A stretch of 64,000 nt of DNA from Acidobacteriota bacterium (GCA_026393755.1 JAPKZO010000009.1:1-64000); one strand, 5' to 3'; counted from the stretch's first letter, positions 9,357 through 21,024 are shown. Made by a program: numbers and translations. Notes: a model not told the origin generated them from the letters alone.

Positions 9357-10676
9357 CTACGTTCGACCTCGCGGCCTGAACAAATAGTACGCCGGAAGGC
9401 CGGCGCCGACCAGCAGCAGCCCAATCAGCGCCTCGACCGGATCCGCGACGAGTTGATTGATGGCAATCGCCGCGGCCACGAGCGCGAACAGCGCGGGCAC
9501 GACCGGATACCCGGGCACGCGATAGGTCGGCCGGTAGTCGGTTCTCCTGCGCGCGACGAACAACCCCACCGCCATGGCGGCGAAGAAGATCCACTCCGTG
9601 TAGACGACGCGGGTGAAGAGCGCCCGATAGGTGCCCGTCGCCACCAGCACCGACGCCCACACCGCCTGAGCCATGATGGCCCGGTGCGGCGTCTGGAAAC
9701 GGGGGTGCACGACCCCGAGCCACCCGAGCGCGCGGTTGTCGCCCGCCATCGAGAAGTAGACGCGCGGACCGAGCAGGATGATGCCGCTCAACGCACCAAA
9801 CGTCGAGAAGACGACCAGCGCCGACAGGAAGGCGCCTCCCCCGTAGCCGAGCACGGCATCGGCCGCATCGGCGGCCACGCGGGTCGACGCCATGACGCGG
9901 TCGAGCGGCAGCACATAGAGGTACACGGCGTTCAGCGCGACGTAGCAGACCGTCACGATCGCGGTGCCCAGCATCAGCGCCCTCGGGATGGTTCGTCTGG
10001 CCTCGACCGTTTCTCCTCCGATGTACGTCACCATGTGCCAGCCGCCGAACGCGAACAGTCCCGCCGCCACCGCCCGCGGGAATTGCAGCAGCGCGTCGGG
10101 ACGCGTACGACTCCCGGCGAAATGGGGCAGGTGCGCGCCGAGGACGAATCCGAACAGGATGATCAGCGCGACGGCGCAGAGCTTGCCCAGCGTGAAGCCG
10201 GCCTGCACGCGGCTGCCGAACCTGACGCCCACGTAATTGATCGCAGAGAGCATGAAGATGGCCACGATCGCGGCCGCCTGCTGCCCGGCCGATGAGAGCG
10301 GCACGAAGTACGCCGCATAGCGGGCGAACACGACGGCGATCGCCGCGATGATGCCGGAGTGCATCGTCCAGAACATCGCCCACGCCCAGAGAAACCCGAC
10401 CGCCGGCGAGAGCGTTTCACGGAGAAACACATACACGCCGCCGGTGCGCGGATACGCGGAGGAGAGCTCGGCGCAGATGAGAGAACCGGCGATCGTGAGC
10501 AGGCCGGCGACCGTCCATGCCGCCAGGATTCCGGGAATCGACGGCAGCGCGCTGCTGATCTCCGAGGGCTGGACAAAGATCGACGCGCCGATAATCGTGC
10601 CGACCACCATCGCCGTTGCATGCGGCAATCGGAGGGAGCGCTGGAGTTCCGGTGGCGGAGCGGGAGCGGCGGCCAT
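9357..10676 (-). CDS. APC-family amino-acid permease
   Basis: An inner-membrane transporter of about 439 residues with some twelve hydrophobic segments. The first helix carries the APC signature GTIIGASIF (the broken helix that binds the substrate amino group), and AELSSAYPRTGGVYVFLRE follows as in LAT-like and amino-acid/polyamine permeases. The start is ATG at 10676; a TTG codon directly before it is a less likely start. First gene of the operon with the amidohydrolase (48-base gap) and the M42 peptidase. The substrate is probably an amino acid or a derivative handled by those two enzymes, which is inference. Confidence 0.85.
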   Translation of the reverse strand: MAAAPAPPPELQRSLRLPHATAMVVGTIIGASIFVQPSEISSALPSIPGILAAWTVAGLLTIAGSLICAELSSAYPRTGGVYVFLRETLSPAVGFLWAWAMFWTMHSGIIAAIAVVFARYAAYFVPLSSAGQQAAAIVAIFMLSAINYVGVRFGSRVQAGFTLGKLCAVALIILFGFVLGAHLPHFAGSRTRPDALLQFPRAVAAGLFAFGGWHMVTYIGGETVEARRTIPRALMLGTAIVTVCYVALNAVYLYVLPLDRVMASTRVAADAADAVLGYGGGAFLSALVVFSTFGALSGIILLGPRVYFSMAGDNRALGWLGVVHPRFQTPHRAIMAQAVWASVLVATGTYRALFTRVVYTEWIFFAAMAVGLFVARRRTDYRPTYRVPGYPVVPALFALVAAAIAINQLVADPVEALIGLLLVGAGLPAYYLFRPRGRT

Positions 10677-10777
10677 CAAGCCCGCATGCTAGCACGGAGG
10701 CCCATGTCTGCGGTCTCCCGTTGATCCGCGCGGGCGAAGATGCGATGCTGTCAGATCTGGGCCAGGAGAAATCAGAC

Positions 10778-13504
10778 ATGTTCACGTTCAGGCGAACCCT
10801 TGTTGTCGTGTGCCTCGGAATCGGTGTTGCGGCGGCGGCGGTCGGCCTGTCGCCGGTGTCAGCCCAGCAGCCAATCGCTCAAAGTCTCTCATCCGCGCTG
10901 CGGTGGCGCCTGGTCGGGCCGTTCCGCGGCGGGCGCATCAATGCCGTGAGTGGAGTGCCTGGTCAGCCCAACACGTTCTTCTACGGATCGGTGGGCGGCG
11001 GCGTCTGGAAGTCCGCCAATGCGGGCCGCACGTGGAGGCCGGTGTTCGATGGGCAGCCCGTCGCGTCGATCGGCGCCATCGCAGTCGCGCCGTCCAATCC
11101 AGCCGTGATGTACGTCGGCACGGGCGAATCCGACATGCGCGATTCGATTGGCTATGGCAACGGGATGTACAAGTCCGCTGACGGTGGCGAGACGTGGGCG
11201 CACGTGGGTCTCGACGAGACGAAACAAATCGCCCGGGTCGTTGTCGATCCGAAGAACGCCAACATCGTGTTCGTGGCCGCCCTCGGCAGCGCCTACGGCC
11301 CAAGTCCCGACCGTGGGGTCTACCGCTCGCTCGACGGCGGGAAGACGTGGAAGAAGGTGCTGTACAGGAACGACAGCGTCGGCGCGGTCGATCTGGTGAT
11401 CAACCCGGCGAATCCACGAGTGGTCTATGCGGCGATGTGGGCCACGCGCCGTCCGCCATGGTACGTCTACGGACCGTCGAACGGGCCGGGGAGCGGCATC
11501 TTCAAGTCGACCGATGGCGGCACGTCGTGGCAGGCGCTCGCCGGCGGCCTTCCCACCGAAGGCGTCGGCCGCATCGGGCTCGCCCTCGCCGCGAATCCGC
11601 GGCGGGTGTACGCCATCGTCGACGCGAAGAACGGCGGACTCTATCGGTCCGAGGACGCCGGAGCGACGTGGCTGAAGATCTCCGGCGATACCCGCGTCTG
11701 GGGTCGTGGATGGTATTTCGAGAAGATCGCAGCCGATCCGAAGAATGTCGATCTCGTCTACGTCTCGAACACGTCGCTCTATCGATCCTCAGACGGCGGC
11801 AAGAGCTGGACACCCATCAAGGGCGCGCCGGGTGGCGACGATTACCATCAGCTCTGGATCTCGCCCGAGGATTCCAGGCGCATGGTGCTGGCCAGTGACC
11901 AGGGCGCCATTGTCACGGTCGATGGCGCCGAGACGTGGAGTTCCTGGTACAACCAGTCCACCGCTCAGCTCTACCACGTGGCGGCCGACAACCGGTTTCC
12001 CTACTGGATCTCCGGCGCGCAGCAGGACAGCGGTGCGGTGACCGTGCCTTCGCGCGGTCCGCACGCTGTGATATCGATGCACGAATGGACGGGAACCTGC
12101 GCTGGCGGCGAAAGCGGCTACACCGCGCCCGATCCGCTCCATCCCGAAATCCTGTTTGGAGGCACCGTGTCGCGCTGCAACGTCGTGACCGGCCTCACCG
12201 AGAACGTGTCGCCCGAACGCGGCGCGGAAGGCGGTCCGTTCCGTCACGCGTGGACGCAGCCGCTCGTGTTCTCCGAGGCGAACCCCCACAAGCTCTACTT
12301 CGCGAACCAGTATCTGTACAAGACCACGACCGGGGGCGACAGCTGGACACGAATCAGCCCCGACCTCACGCGCGACGATCCGGGCGTGCCGTCGAATCTC
12401 GATGCCGCGGCCGCCGCCGATGCCCCAGCCGAGAAGCGCCGCGGCGTGATCTACACCATCGCGCCGTCGCCTGTCCGCGACTATCTCGTCTGGGTCGGCA
12501 CCGATGACGGGTACATCCACGTCACTCCCGATGATGGCAAGACATGGCAGAACGTGACGCCTCCGGCCCTGACGTCGTGGAGCAAGGTGACGATGATCGA
12601 GGCGTCATACGCCGACGAGCTGGAAGCCTACGCCGCCGTCGAGCGGCACCAGCTGCAGGACTACGAGCCCTACATCTACCGGACGCGCGACGGCGGTAAG
12701 ACGTGGAAGCTCATTACGCGCGGCTTGCCCGCTGGTGACTACGTCCAGACGGTGAAGGAAGATCCCGTGCGCCGGGGGTTGCTCTTTGCCGGCACCGAGC
12801 GCGGCGTGTTCATGTCGTTCAACGACGGCGACGACTGGCAATCGTTGCAACTGAACCTGCCGGCGACATCGATGCGCGATCTGGCCGTGAAGAACGACGA
12901 TCTGATCGTGGCCACGCACGGCAGAGGATTCTGGATTCTCGACGACATCACGCCGCTGCGCCAGATTGGAGATGGCGTGATTGCCGCCGGCGCGTTCCTC
13001 TTCAAACCGGCAGACGCTGTCAATGTGCCCGTGCCGAGCGAGCAGGGCACGCCCCTGCCGAGGGATGAACCGTTCGCGGAGAACCGGCCGTATGGCGCGA
13101 TCGTCGACTACTACCTCAAGAGCGCGTCTGCCGGCCCGGTAACGATCGAGGTTCTCGATGGCGCCGGGCAGACGATCAGGCACGTCTCGAGCGCCGATCC
13201 GACGCCGGCCCGCGATCCGAACACGCTCAACATTCCCGCGCACTGGGTGTCCACGCCGGAACCGCTCTCGACGGCGGCAGGCACGCACCGTTGGATCTGG
13301 GATCTGAGAGCGGCGCCATCGGTCGGTGGTGGTGGGCGCGGTGCGGGAGTTGCCGGCGGCGGCGGTCGTGGCGGGGCCGGTGGCGGTGGTGGCCGGGGTG
13401 GCGCTGCGCTCTCGCAACCGGGGACGTACACGGTCAAGCTGACCGTCGACGGAAAGAGCTACACGCAGCCGTTGGTGGTGAGGCCGGATCCGCGGTTGCG
13501 ATGA
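10778..13504 (+). CDS. exported VPS10/sortilin-type beta-propeller protein
   Basis: A 908-residue exported protein. ATG 10778 was chosen because AGGAGAA lies 8 bases upstream and a clean signal peptide follows (FTFRRTLVVVCLGIGVAAA, cleavage near VSAQQ). The body is a string of Asp-box/BNR-like repeats (SADGGETW, SLDGGKTW, STDGGTSW, SEDAGATW, SSDGGKSW, TRDGGKTW) that fold as a large beta-propeller, resembling sortilin VPS10 domains and Ycf48. The C-terminal part has a beta-sandwich and a Gly/Arg-rich tract (about 13320-13410) before the final TVDGKSYTQPLVVR. Databases often call such proteins glycosyl hydrolases, but no catalytic evidence is visible; binding is as likely. A paralogue lies at 17738-20944. 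Confidence 0.82.
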   Translation: MFTFRRTLVVVCLGIGVAAAAVGLSPVSAQQPIAQSLSSALRWRLVGPFRGGRINAVSGVPGQPNTFFYGSVGGGVWKSANAGRTWRPVFDGQPVASIGAIAVAPSNPAVMYVGTGESDMRDSIGYGNGMYKSADGGETWAHVGLDETKQIARVVVDPKNANIVFVAALGSAYGPSPDRGVYRSLDGGKTWKKVLYRNDSVGAVDLVINPANPRVVYAAMWATRRPPWYVYGPSNGPGSGIFKSTDGGTSWQALAGGLPTEGVGRIGLALAANPRRVYAIVDAKNGGLYRSEDAGATWLKISGDTRVWGRGWYFEKIAADPKNVDLVYVSNTSLYRSSDGGKSWTPIKGAPGGDDYHQLWISPEDSRRMVLASDQGAIVTVDGAETWSSWYNQSTAQLYHVAADNRFPYWISGAQQDSGAVTVPSRGPHAVISMHEWTGTCAGGESGYTAPDPLHPEILFGGTVSRCNVVTGLTENVSPERGAEGGPFRHAWTQPLVFSEANPHKLYFANQYLYKTTTGGDSWTRISPDLTRDDPGVPSNLDAAAAADAPAEKRRGVIYTIAPSPVRDYLVWVGTDDGYIHVTPDDGKTWQNVTPPALTSWSKVTMIEASYADELEAYAAVERHQLQDYEPYIYRTRDGGKTWKLITRGLPAGDYVQTVKEDPVRRGLLFAGTERGVFMSFNDGDDWQSLQLNLPATSMRDLAVKNDDLIVATHGRGFWILDDITPLRQIGDGVIAAGAFLFKPADAVNVPVPSEQGTPLPRDEPFAENRPYGAIVDYYLKSASAGPVTIEVLDGAGQTIRHVSSADPTPARDPNTLNIPAHWVSTPEPLSTAAGTHRWIWDLRAAPSVGGGGRGAGVAGGGGRGGAGGGGGRGGAALSQPGTYTVKLTVDGKSYTQPLVVRPDPRLR

Positions 13505-13515
13505 CGGGATGAGAC

Positions 13516-16500
13516 CTACACCGGCTGCGTCGGGCAGCCGGCGTACGTGCACCCGGGGAGCAGCCGTTCGCGCTTCATGATCACGCTGTGCGGCAGCACA
13601 AGGGTGTCCTCGCCCACGTCGGCGCCATAGAGCAGCACGCCCGCGTCGCCCACGCTCGCGCGGCGGCGAACCCTGACGCGGTCGATCTTGAGTACGCGGT
13701 CCTCGAAGGTGTGCGCCTGAAACTGGCAGCACACCGTCGCCTCGTCTTCGAACTGCAGCATGTCGGGATCGACCACCTGCGAGTAGCCGCCGCCGAGCAC
13801 GACGTGCCGGCCGATCTGCATGCCCATCGCGCGCAGGTACCACGGCAGCAGCAGCGTGCCTTCAAGGTACGACAACGGGAACCGCGCGTACACCTGCCAG
13901 GCGACGAAGAAGAAATCCCACCGGCTGCACCAGCACGACCAGAGCGGATGCACACCGGGCCGCACGCGACCGAGCAATCCCCACTTGAGTGCGAACACCA
14001 GCAGACAGAACGCCGCGCCCGTGCCGAGCGTGACGAGCGGCATCACACCCCATAGCACCACGGCCGATGGCACCATGTCGTCGGCCGCGGCCAGCGTCTT
14101 CAGCCAGGCGAGGCCAACCAGCGCGGATCCGATCGGCAGGGCCGACCGCGCCGCCTCCCACAGCATCCGGTTGATGTAGCGGATCCACGACGGCTCGTGC
14201 GTCAGACTGCGGTCGACTTCGACGATCTCCCGCTTGACCAGTTCGAACGGCGGATGGCCGAACCAGGACGTGTGCGGCCGCATCAACTGGTCGTCGGCCC
14301 GCGTGCTGACGCCGACCAGGATGCCGTCCGGCAGATGCTGGCCGGATGGAATCACGGCGTGGTTCCCCGCGAACGAATCATCCCCGACGTGTGTCCGCGA
14401 GAGGGTCACGGTGCCGCGATGCACGAACGGTCCACCGATGTAGATGCCATCGGCGAAGAAGGTCTCTCCCCCGATCTCGACCAGTTCGGGCACCAGATCG
14501 AGAATCGTGCTGATCTCGCAGTTGGGACCGATGGTCATGCCCGTGAGACGGAGCCACGTGGGCCAGAACATCGTGCCGCTCAGCCATTCGCCGGCCTTGT
14601 GCACCAGACTCGTCTTCAGCCACACGCGAATGTACGCCAGGCTCCACCGGCTGATGACTCCCTCGGGCACGCGTCCGAGGGCGCGCATCAACCCGATCTC
14701 CAGCATGAGCGTCAACGGCGACGCGGCCAGGATCACGATCAGCAACGGAACCAGCCACGAGGCGCCAACCGTCGGCGCGTTCAACCACGCCACCACGTGC
14801 CGGGCCTCGACGCCCAGAACGCTGGCGGCGGCCACGGTCAGCAGCGCCAGCGGCACCAGGCGCAGCGCGGCAAACCCGGTGCGCGCCAGGATCATGAGGA
14901 TGCCGTGCGATGCGGGCGACCACTCGTGCGATCCATCTGCGATCGACGGCCGAATCGCGGCCGCGCCCGCTGGTGCGGCTGGAACGCCGTCCCATCGCTC
15001 TCCACCTGGCACGCTCGCGCCACGCGGCAGGTACGACAGCGCGGCCAGTTGACTGTCAGGCGCCATGACGGCCCAGCCAGCGACACCGCCGCGGGTCTCG
15101 ATCGTGACGCCCGAGCCGAGCGTCACGGGAGCGAGCACGACCTGCCCGTCCTCGTAGTCCACGACGTTGAGCGCCGCGTCCTGGCTGATCGTGACATCGT
15201 CTCCAATGTCCAGCAGATCCCATCCGCCCGACAGCAGGTTGACGCCCCGATGGATGTGCACGCCCTTGCCGATGCGGGCGCCGAGCGCGCGCAGCACCGT
15301 CTGCTGAAACAGGGTGGCCTCGAGCAGCCGCCACGGCACCAGCCGCACCGCCCGCTGCACGATCCAGTTGCGGACGTAGAACCCGCCCCACACCGGCGCG
15401 GTCAGCGGCTCATACTTCCCTATCAACACGCGCTTGATGGCGATCGCCGCGAGCGCCGCCAGTGGCGTGTAGAGGACCAGTGCCGCCATCGACAGCCACG
15501 GAGCCGCGAGGATGAACACGCCAAGGCCAAGGCGATTGACTACTGCTGGCGCGAGCGTGAATGTGATCAGATATGCCGCGGGCGACACGACCAGCAGGCC
15601 CGCAGTCAACCATGCGAGCTGAACGATGGTGGCGAAGACGGGACGTCCCTCGACACGTGGCGCGGAGGCCTCCCGCGGCGCCCCCTGGTGCGGGGCTGCG
15701 GCCACCTTGTGGGCCAGCCTGGCGATGGTCGGCGCGACGTACACGTCCCGGACGGTCACGCTCGCAGTGGACGGGTCGTCGCGCAACAGCGAGACAAGCA
15801 TCGCCGCGTGCAGCGAATCCCCGCCGAGATCAGAGAAGAAGTCGTCGTGAATCGAGATCGGATCCTTGCGCCGGAGGACGTCGCGAATGGCCGCCTCGAT
15901 CCGGATCTCGATCGGGCTCCGGGGAGTGGCCGCGGGCCGGTCTGCCACGCCATCGGCATGGCCGTTGCCGCCCGCCTCGAGGATCGGCAGCGCGGTCCGG
16001 CTCACCTTGCCGCCCACGGTCCTCGGCAGTGCCTTCAACACGCCGAAGCGGCTGGGCACCATGTAGGCCGGCAGCACGCCCCGGATGGCCGCTTTCAGTT
16101 CGTCCGCGGTCGGCACCGCATCGGGTCGCTCCGGCACCACAAACGCCACCAGTGTCTGTCCGGCTTCATCTTCCTGCACGCGGCACGCGGCTTCGCGAAC
16201 GCCCGGGCATTCTGACAACCGCGTCTCGATCGCCTCGAGTTCCACGCGGTAGCCCCTGATCTTCACTTGCCCGTCGATCCGGCCGTGATAGAAGAAGAGG
16301 CCGTCGGGTTGGCGCGTGGCTAGATCGCCGGTGCGGTAGATGCGGCCGTGCGTCGGGTGATGCGGGAAGCGTTCCGCTGTCAGCGCCTCCCGATGGCGAT
16401 ACCCTCTTGCCAGCCCGATGCCGGCTATGCACAGCTCGCCCTTGACGCCATCGGGAACCTGTTCGAGGTGCTCATCCAAGATGAACGCCTGAAGTCCGGG

Positions 16501-17577
16501 CACGGGACGGCCAATCGAAATCGGGTCGCCCGCCCGAATCTCCGTGCGGATGGCGGTCACGGTGCACTCGGTGGGTCCCCAGCCATTGATCAGGAGGCGG
16601 CCGGGAGCCCATCGATCGGCCACGTCCCTGGGCAACGCCTCGCCGCCGACGTAGACGAACCGAAGGTCGGGCAGTGCGGTCAACGGGTCGGCGCATCCCA
16701 TCGCGCGAAGCATCGTGGGCGGCGGACAGAGCACCGTGATGTGTTCGCGCTGCAACCACGCCACCAGATCCGGCCCAAGCCTTGCCGTGTCTTCGTCCAT
16801 CACCACAAGCGTGGCGCCCACCGCCCAGCCCAGCCAGATCTCCTCGACCGAGGAGTCGTAGGCCGACGAGGAGTTCTGCGACACGCGGTCGGCCGAGGAC
16901 ACGTTGAGTTCGTCGATGTCGGCAGCCACGAGGTTCGCGGCGCTGCCGTGCTCGATCATGACGCCCTTGGGCCGTCCCGTCGTGCCCGAGGTGTAGATCA
17001 CGTAGGCGAGATCCCGGGGCGTCACCCACGCCGGCGCTCCTGCCGATGCGAAGGGCAATCCCTCCTGGCGGCACCAGTCGACCACGTCGATCGTCAAGCC
17101 CGGATCGAGCCCGCACGTCACGGCGCGCTCAGCTCCGTCGCGGTCGGTGAGCAGCGCGATCGCGTTCGAATCGCGCAGAATCTCCTCGGCCTGGGCATCG
17201 GGGAACGCCGGATCGATGCACGCGTACGCGGCGCCTGCCTTGAGCACGGCCAGCTGGGCCACATACAGATGTTCGGAAGTGCGAGGCAGCTGAATTGCGA
17301 TAACGCACTCGCCCGACGTGCGCTGGCGAAGCGCTGTGGCCAACGCGTCTGCCTGCTCGTTGAGTTGAGCGTAGGTGACGAACCGTCGCTGCGGCCGCCC
17401 GAGGCCCGGCGGCACTTCAACCGCGACATGGTCCGGCCAGCGTATCGCGGCACGTTCAAAGAACTCGTGCAGCAGTTCAGGGTGCCGACGCGGCCCGGAC
17501 GTCGAGTCCACGACCGGCAGGGGCGACAGATCGCTGTGGACTCGATGACTCATGAAGGACGCTTGATTATACGGCAT
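13516..17577 (-). CDS. Pls/PosA-type single-module non-ribosomal peptide synthetase
   Basis: A 1353-residue membrane synthetase. Residues about 30-545 are an adenylation domain ([11 protein letters not shown] from Tyr195, [24 protein letters not shown]). Residues about 555-640 are a carrier domain whose LGGDSL serine (Ser588) takes phosphopantetheine. The rest alternates hydrophobic helices with three soluble blocks, including left-handed hexapeptide-type repeats and [19 protein letters not shown]. This layout is that of epsilon-poly-lysine synthetase and relatives, which polymerise one diamino acid without a condensation or thioesterase domain. By-eye specificity residues are D-S-E-C-Y-G-G-V-T-K; I cannot name the substrate. 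Start is ATG 17577 or the ATG at 17553. Convergent with the first VPS10 gene and divergent from the second. Confidence 0.87.
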   Translation of the reverse strand: MPYNQASFMSHRVHSDLSPLPVVDSTSGPRRHPELLHEFFERAAIRWPDHVAVEVPPGLGRPQRRFVTYAQLNEQADALATALRQRTSGECVIAIQLPRTSEHLYVAQLAVLKAGAAYACIDPAFPDAQAEEILRDSNAIALLTDRDGAERAVTCGLDPGLTIDVVDWCRQEGLPFASAGAPAWVTPRDLAYVIYTSGTTGRPKGVMIEHGSAANLVAADIDELNVSSADRVSQNSSSAYDSSVEEIWLGWAVGATLVVMDEDTARLGPDLVAWLQREHITVLCPPPTMLRAMGCADPLTALPDLRFVYVGGEALPRDVADRWAPGRLLINGWGPTECTVTAIRTEIRAGDPISIGRPVPGLQAFILDEHLEQVPDGVKGELCIAGIGLARGYRHREALTAERFPHHPTHGRIYRTGDLATRQPDGLFFYHGRIDGQVKIRGYRVELEAIETRLSECPGVREAACRVQEDEAGQTLVAFVVPERPDAVPTADELKAAIRGVLPAYMVPSRFGVLKALPRTVGGKVSRTALPILEAGGNGHADGVADRPAATPRSPIEIRIEAAIRDVLRRKDPISIHDDFFSDLGGDSLHAAMLVSLLRDDPSTASVTVRDVYVAPTIARLAHKVAAAPHQGAPREASAPRVEGRPVFATIVQLAWLTAGLLVVSPAAYLITFTLAPAVVNRLGLGVFILAAPWLSMAALVLYTPLAALAAIAIKRVLIGKYEPLTAPVWGGFYVRNWIVQRAVRLVPWRLLEATLFQQTVLRALGARIGKGVHIHRGVNLLSGGWDLLDIGDDVTISQDAALNVVDYEDGQVVLAPVTLGSGVTIETRGGVAGWAVMAPDSQLAALSYLPRGASVPGGERWDGVPAAPAGAAAIRPSIADGSHEWSPASHGILMILARTGFAALRLVPLALLTVAAASVLGVEARHVVAWLNAPTVGASWLVPLLIVILAASPLTLMLEIGLMRALGRVPEGVISRWSLAYIRVWLKTSLVHKAGEWLSGTMFWPTWLRLTGMTIGPNCEISTILDLVPELVEIGGETFFADGIYIGGPFVHRGTVTLSRTHVGDDSFAGNHAVIPSGQHLPDGILVGVSTRADDQLMRPHTSWFGHPPFELVKREIVEVDRSLTHEPSWIRYINRMLWEAARSALPIGSALVGLAWLKTLAAADDMVPSAVVLWGVMPLVTLGTGAAFCLLVFALKWGLLGRVRPGVHPLWSCWCSRWDFFFVAWQVYARFPLSYLEGTLLLPWYLRAMGMQIGRHVVLGGGYSQVVDPDMLQFEDEATVCCQFQAHTFEDRVLKIDRVRVRRRASVGDAGVLLYGADVGEDTLVLPHSVIMKRERLLPGCTYAGCPTQPV
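17566..17571 (-). promoter_or_regulatory. perfect TATAAT -10 hexamer at the synthetase start
   Basis: On the minus strand TATAAT lies 12 bases before the in-frame ATG at 17553 and overlaps the first codons if translation starts at 17577. A perfect -10 box is rare in such GC-rich sequence. No good -35 hexamer is seen 16-18 bases upstream. If used, the mRNA would begin about 6 bases before the 17553 ATG, giving an almost leaderless transcript and making 17553 the true start. Confidence 0.3.
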
Positions 17578-17737
17578 GATGACGCTTCATGAACGCCTCA
17601 CTGTGGTACCATTCGCACCGCCTCCATCTGGCTCGACGGGATGCCGTCACGCCATGACACGTCTGAGGAGAATCGACCTCGCACCGGCTGCACCTCTGAG
17701 GCGATTCGACGTCACATCATTTTCGGGGAGCGCTGAC

Positions 17738-20700
17738 ATGAGAAGACTGTTTCTACTGACAGCCCTCGGGATCGGTCTGGTCGCGACGGCGATCGTCGGA
17801 GCCGGGCAGGGTCCCGGCGGCGGTACGGACCGTCTGACGGCCGACCTGCTCAAAGGCTTCGAACTGCGCAGCATCGGGCCCGGCATCGCCACCGGACGCA
17901 TAGCCGACATCGCGATCGACGCGAAGAACCCGTCGGTGTGGTACATCGCTTCGGCCTTCGGCGGTCTGTGGAAGACGACCAACCGGGGCGTCACGTTCAA
18001 TCCGATCTTCGACGACGGCGGATCTTTTTCGCTCTGTTGCGTGGTGATCGATCCGAAGGACTCGAACACGTTATGGCTCGGGACCGGCGAGCACAACAGT
18101 CAGCGCAGCGCCCACTTCGGCGACGGCGTCTACAAGTCGATCGACGGCGGCAAGACCTGGAAGCGCATGGGGCTTGCCACGTCTGAGCACATCGGACGGA
18201 TCGCCATCGATCCTCGCAATACGAGCGTGGTCTACGTGGCGTCTCAAGGCCCGCTGTGGTCGGCCGGCGGAGAGCGCGGACTCTACAAGACCATCGACGG
18301 CGGAGCCACGTGGACAGCGGTCCTGACGATCAGCCCGGACACCGGCATCACCGATGTCGTGCTCGACACCAGGAATCCGGACATCGTGATCGCGGCGGCG
18401 TATCAGCGGCGGCGGGCGGTGGGCCAGATGATCGGCGGCGGTCCGGAAGGCGGGATCTTCAAGTCGACCAACGCCGGCAAGACGTTCACCAAGCTCACCA
18501 AGGGCCTGCCAACGGGCGACATGGGGCGGGTCGGCCTCGCCATTGACGGACGAAAATCGCCGGCGACGCTGTTTGCGATTGTGGATGCGAAGCGCGACGA
18601 GGCGGGATTCTACCGGTCTGACGATCTCGGCGCGACCTGGTCGCGAATCGGTCACATGACGCCGCCAGCCGGTCGGGGCGGCGGCGGTGGCCGGGCAGCT
18701 GCCGCGGGCGGCGCGCAGGCGGCGGCCACTCCTCCGGCAGGAGCGGCCGGGGCGCAGGCAGCGGCTGCCCCAGCGGGCGCGGCCGGTGCTCGAGCCGCGG
18801 CCGGTAGAGGACGCGCAGCGGCAGGAGCGCAGGCGGCGGCCGCTCCGGCGGCCGGCCAGGCAACTCCAGCCCGCGACGACTGGTATCGCGGCGGCGGCGC
18901 ACAGTACTACCACAAGCTGTTTGTCGACCCGTGGCGGCCAGATACGATCTACTCGATCAACGTGAACATGGAACGCAGCACCGACGGCGGCAAGAACTGG
19001 CTGCGGACGGGCTGGGAGAACACGGGCGTTCACGTCGACCACCACGTGCTCACCTTTGATCCCTCCGACAAACGCCACATGCTGCTCGGCAACGACGGCG
19101 GCGTCTACGAATCCTACGATGAGGGCGCAACCTGGAGGTTCTTCACGAACCTGCCGGTGACTCAGTACTACCGCGTGTCGACGGACAACTCGAGCCCGTT
19201 CTACCGCGTCTGCGGCGGCGCGCAGGACAACTGGTCGCATTGCGGGCCATCGCGGACCCTGAATCGCTGGGGCATCCGCACGAGCGACTGGTTCATCGCC
19301 GCCGGCGGCGACGGCTTCCAGAGCCGCAACGATCCGGAAGATCCCAACATCGTGTACGCCTCGTCGCAGGATGGAAACGTGAGTCGTTACGACGTGTCGA
19401 CGGGTGTCTCGAAGTCGATCCGGCCGCCGCAGTCGCGCGGCTCCGGCCGGGGCGGCAGCAGCGGCGGCGACGATGCCATGGCAGGCGGCCAGCCTCCCGT
19501 GGTTCAGCCTCCTGCGGGCCAGCCTGGGGCGGCGCCGGCAGGCGGACGCGGACAGGGCGGCGGACGCGGCGGGGCCGCCGGCGGCGATCGCGCCAACTGG
19601 GACGCACCGTATATCATCAGTCCGCATTCATCGAAACGACTGTACTGGGCGAGCAACAAGCTCTATCGCAGTGACGATCGCGGCGATACCTGGACGGCCG
19701 TAAGCGGCGATCTCTCGCGCAACCTCAATCGCGACGAGATCCCGATTATGGGCAAGCTGTGGCCCGCAGACTCGGTTGCACGAAACACATCGAGCACGGC
19801 GCTCAGCAACATCGTGTCACTCGATGAGTCGCCGCTGCTCGAAGGCTTGATCTACGCAGGCACAGACGATGGGCTCGTGCAGGCGACTGAGGACGGCGGA
19901 AAGAACTGGCGCAAGATTGACCAGTTCCCTGGGGTGCCACAGTGGACCTACGTGTCCGACGTGTTCGCATCGCCACGCGACGCCAACGTCGTATTCGTCA
20001 CGCTCAACAACTGGCAGCGCGGAGACTTTAAGCCATACGTGGTGAAGAGCGCCGACCGCGGGCGCACATGGACCAACATCGCTGGCGACCTGCCGGACCG
20101 TCACGACGTGTGGTCGATCATTCAGGATCACGTCAACGGCGACCTGCTGTTTGCGGGTACTGAGTTTGGCCTCTTTGTCAGCGTGGATGGCGGGCGGCAC
20201 TGGACGCAGTTCAAGGCCGGGATCCCGGTCATCCAGGTGCGTGACATGACCGTGCAGCGCCGCGAGAACGACCTCGTGCTGGCGACGTTCGGTCGCGGCT
20301 TCTACATCCTCGATGATTACAGCGCCCTCAGGGACGTCAACGCGAAGACGCTCGCCGAAGACGCGCACCTGTTCCCGCTGCGGGACGCGTATTCGTTCAG
20401 CCAGACCGGGATGGCGCCCGCCGGCACCGCCGGCATCGGATCGCTGTCGGGAAACTGGACGACGCCGAATCCGCCGTTCGGCGCGGTGTTCACGTACAAC
20501 GTCAGCAGGGACATGCCCGCCGACGCCAAGCTCGTGTTGACGATCACCGATGAGACGGGCAAACAGGTCCGCCGGCTCGACCTCGAGAAGACGGCCGGCT
20601 TGCGGCGCGTGGTGTGGAATCTGCGCGGGGAAGCCCCGGCGGCACCGGCGCGGCCGGGCGATGCGGAGACGACGGACGGAGACAGCCAGGTGCCTCAGGG

Positions 20701-20944
20701 AGTTGTCCCGATCCAGTCAGTCGGCCAGATCGGCAGCACGGGCCAGGCGGGCGGGCGTGGCCAGGCGGGTGGAACCCCTGGCGCCGCCGGACAAGCCCAG
20801 GGAGGCTTCGGCGGCGGACGCGGCGGCGGGGCGCCGCTGGCAACAACCGGACGGTATCAGGCCGTACTCGGCAAGCTGGTGGGCGACCAGGTGACGGCCA
20901 TCGGCGCGCCGCAGTCGTTCCTCGTCGTCATGATTCCGCAGTAG
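17738..20944 (+). CDS. exported VPS10/sortilin-type beta-propeller protein with Ala/Gly-rich inserts
   Basis: A 1068-residue paralogue of the protein at 10778-13504. The start at ATG 17738 follows GGGGAG by 7 bases and is followed by the signal peptide [20 protein letters not shown]. It carries Asp-box repeats such as [24 protein letters not shown] and SDDRGDTW. Three low-complexity tracts interrupt it: one Ala/Gly/Gln-rich stretch of about 70 residues (18667-18880), one Gly/Arg-rich (19433-19590), and one near the C-terminus (20740-20840). These tracts fall between propeller blades, so they are probably surface loops. Exported, likely periplasmic or on the cell surface. The function is not known; binding or processing of a polymer is inferred only from the fold. 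Confidence 0.8.
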   Translation: MRRLFLLTALGIGLVATAIVGAGQGPGGGTDRLTADLLKGFELRSIGPGIATGRIADIAIDAKNPSVWYIASAFGGLWKTTNRGVTFNPIFDDGGSFSLCCVVIDPKDSNTLWLGTGEHNSQRSAHFGDGVYKSIDGGKTWKRMGLATSEHIGRIAIDPRNTSVVYVASQGPLWSAGGERGLYKTIDGGATWTAVLTISPDTGITDVVLDTRNPDIVIAAAYQRRRAVGQMIGGGPEGGIFKSTNAGKTFTKLTKGLPTGDMGRVGLAIDGRKSPATLFAIVDAKRDEAGFYRSDDLGATWSRIGHMTPPAGRGGGGGRAAAAGGAQAAATPPAGAAGAQAAAAPAGAAGARAAAGRGRAAAGAQAAAAPAAGQATPARDDWYRGGGAQYYHKLFVDPWRPDTIYSINVNMERSTDGGKNWLRTGWENTGVHVDHHVLTFDPSDKRHMLLGNDGGVYESYDEGATWRFFTNLPVTQYYRVSTDNSSPFYRVCGGAQDNWSHCGPSRTLNRWGIRTSDWFIAAGGDGFQSRNDPEDPNIVYASSQDGNVSRYDVSTGVSKSIRPPQSRGSGRGGSSGGDDAMAGGQPPVVQPPAGQPGAAPAGGRGQGGGRGGAAGGDRANWDAPYIISPHSSKRLYWASNKLYRSDDRGDTWTAVSGDLSRNLNRDEIPIMGKLWPADSVARNTSSTALSNIVSLDESPLLEGLIYAGTDDGLVQATEDGGKNWRKIDQFPGVPQWTYVSDVFASPRDANVVFVTLNNWQRGDFKPYVVKSADRGRTWTNIAGDLPDRHDVWSIIQDHVNGDLLFAGTEFGLFVSVDGGRHWTQFKAGIPVIQVRDMTVQRRENDLVLATFGRGFYILDDYSALRDVNAKTLAEDAHLFPLRDAYSFSQTGMAPAGTAGIGSLSGNWTTPNPPFGAVFTYNVSRDMPADAKLVLTITDETGKQVRRLDLEKTAGLRRVVWNLRGEAPAAPARPGDAETTDGDSQVPQGVVPIQSVGQIGSTGQAGGRGQAGGTPGAAGQAQGGFGGGRGGGAPLATTGRYQAVLGKLVGDQVTAIGAPQSFLVVMIPQ

Positions 20945-20979
20945 GGCCGGTTTCAGAACCGGTTCGCGTGGCAGATCGC

Positions 20980-21017
20980 GGGCCTGAGGATCGAACAGCT
21001 TTCCGATCCTCAGGCCC
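20980..21017. terminator. 14-bp perfect stem between convergent genes
   Basis: Arms GGGCCTGAGGATCG (20980-20993) and its exact complement (21004-21017) enclose a 10-base loop, AACAGCTTTC. The hairpin lies between the stop of the VPS10 gene (20944) and the stop of the protease gene on the other strand (21025), so it can serve both. There is no strong T-run. A smaller hairpin, CCGGTT-TCAG-AACCGG, precedes it at 20948-20963. Confidence 0.7.
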
Positions 21018-21024
21018 GTCCTGT

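Noticed and set aside
9310-10383. A long open frame continuing upstream of the amidohydrolase start
   Set aside because: It overlaps the APC permease on the same strand in another frame, is Arg-rich without domain pattern, and the amidohydrolase has a strong ribosome site at 9309.
14197-16215. A 672-codon open frame on the plus strand opposite the peptide synthetase
   Set aside because: Antisense frame in GC-rich coding DNA; the product is Arg/His/Gln-rich and lacks any fold signature, while the minus-strand synthetase is complete.
18667-18880. The Ala/Gly/Gln-rich tract of the second VPS10 protein as a frameshift artefact
   Set aside because: The frame stays open and propeller repeats resume in the same frame on both sides, so the tract is translated.
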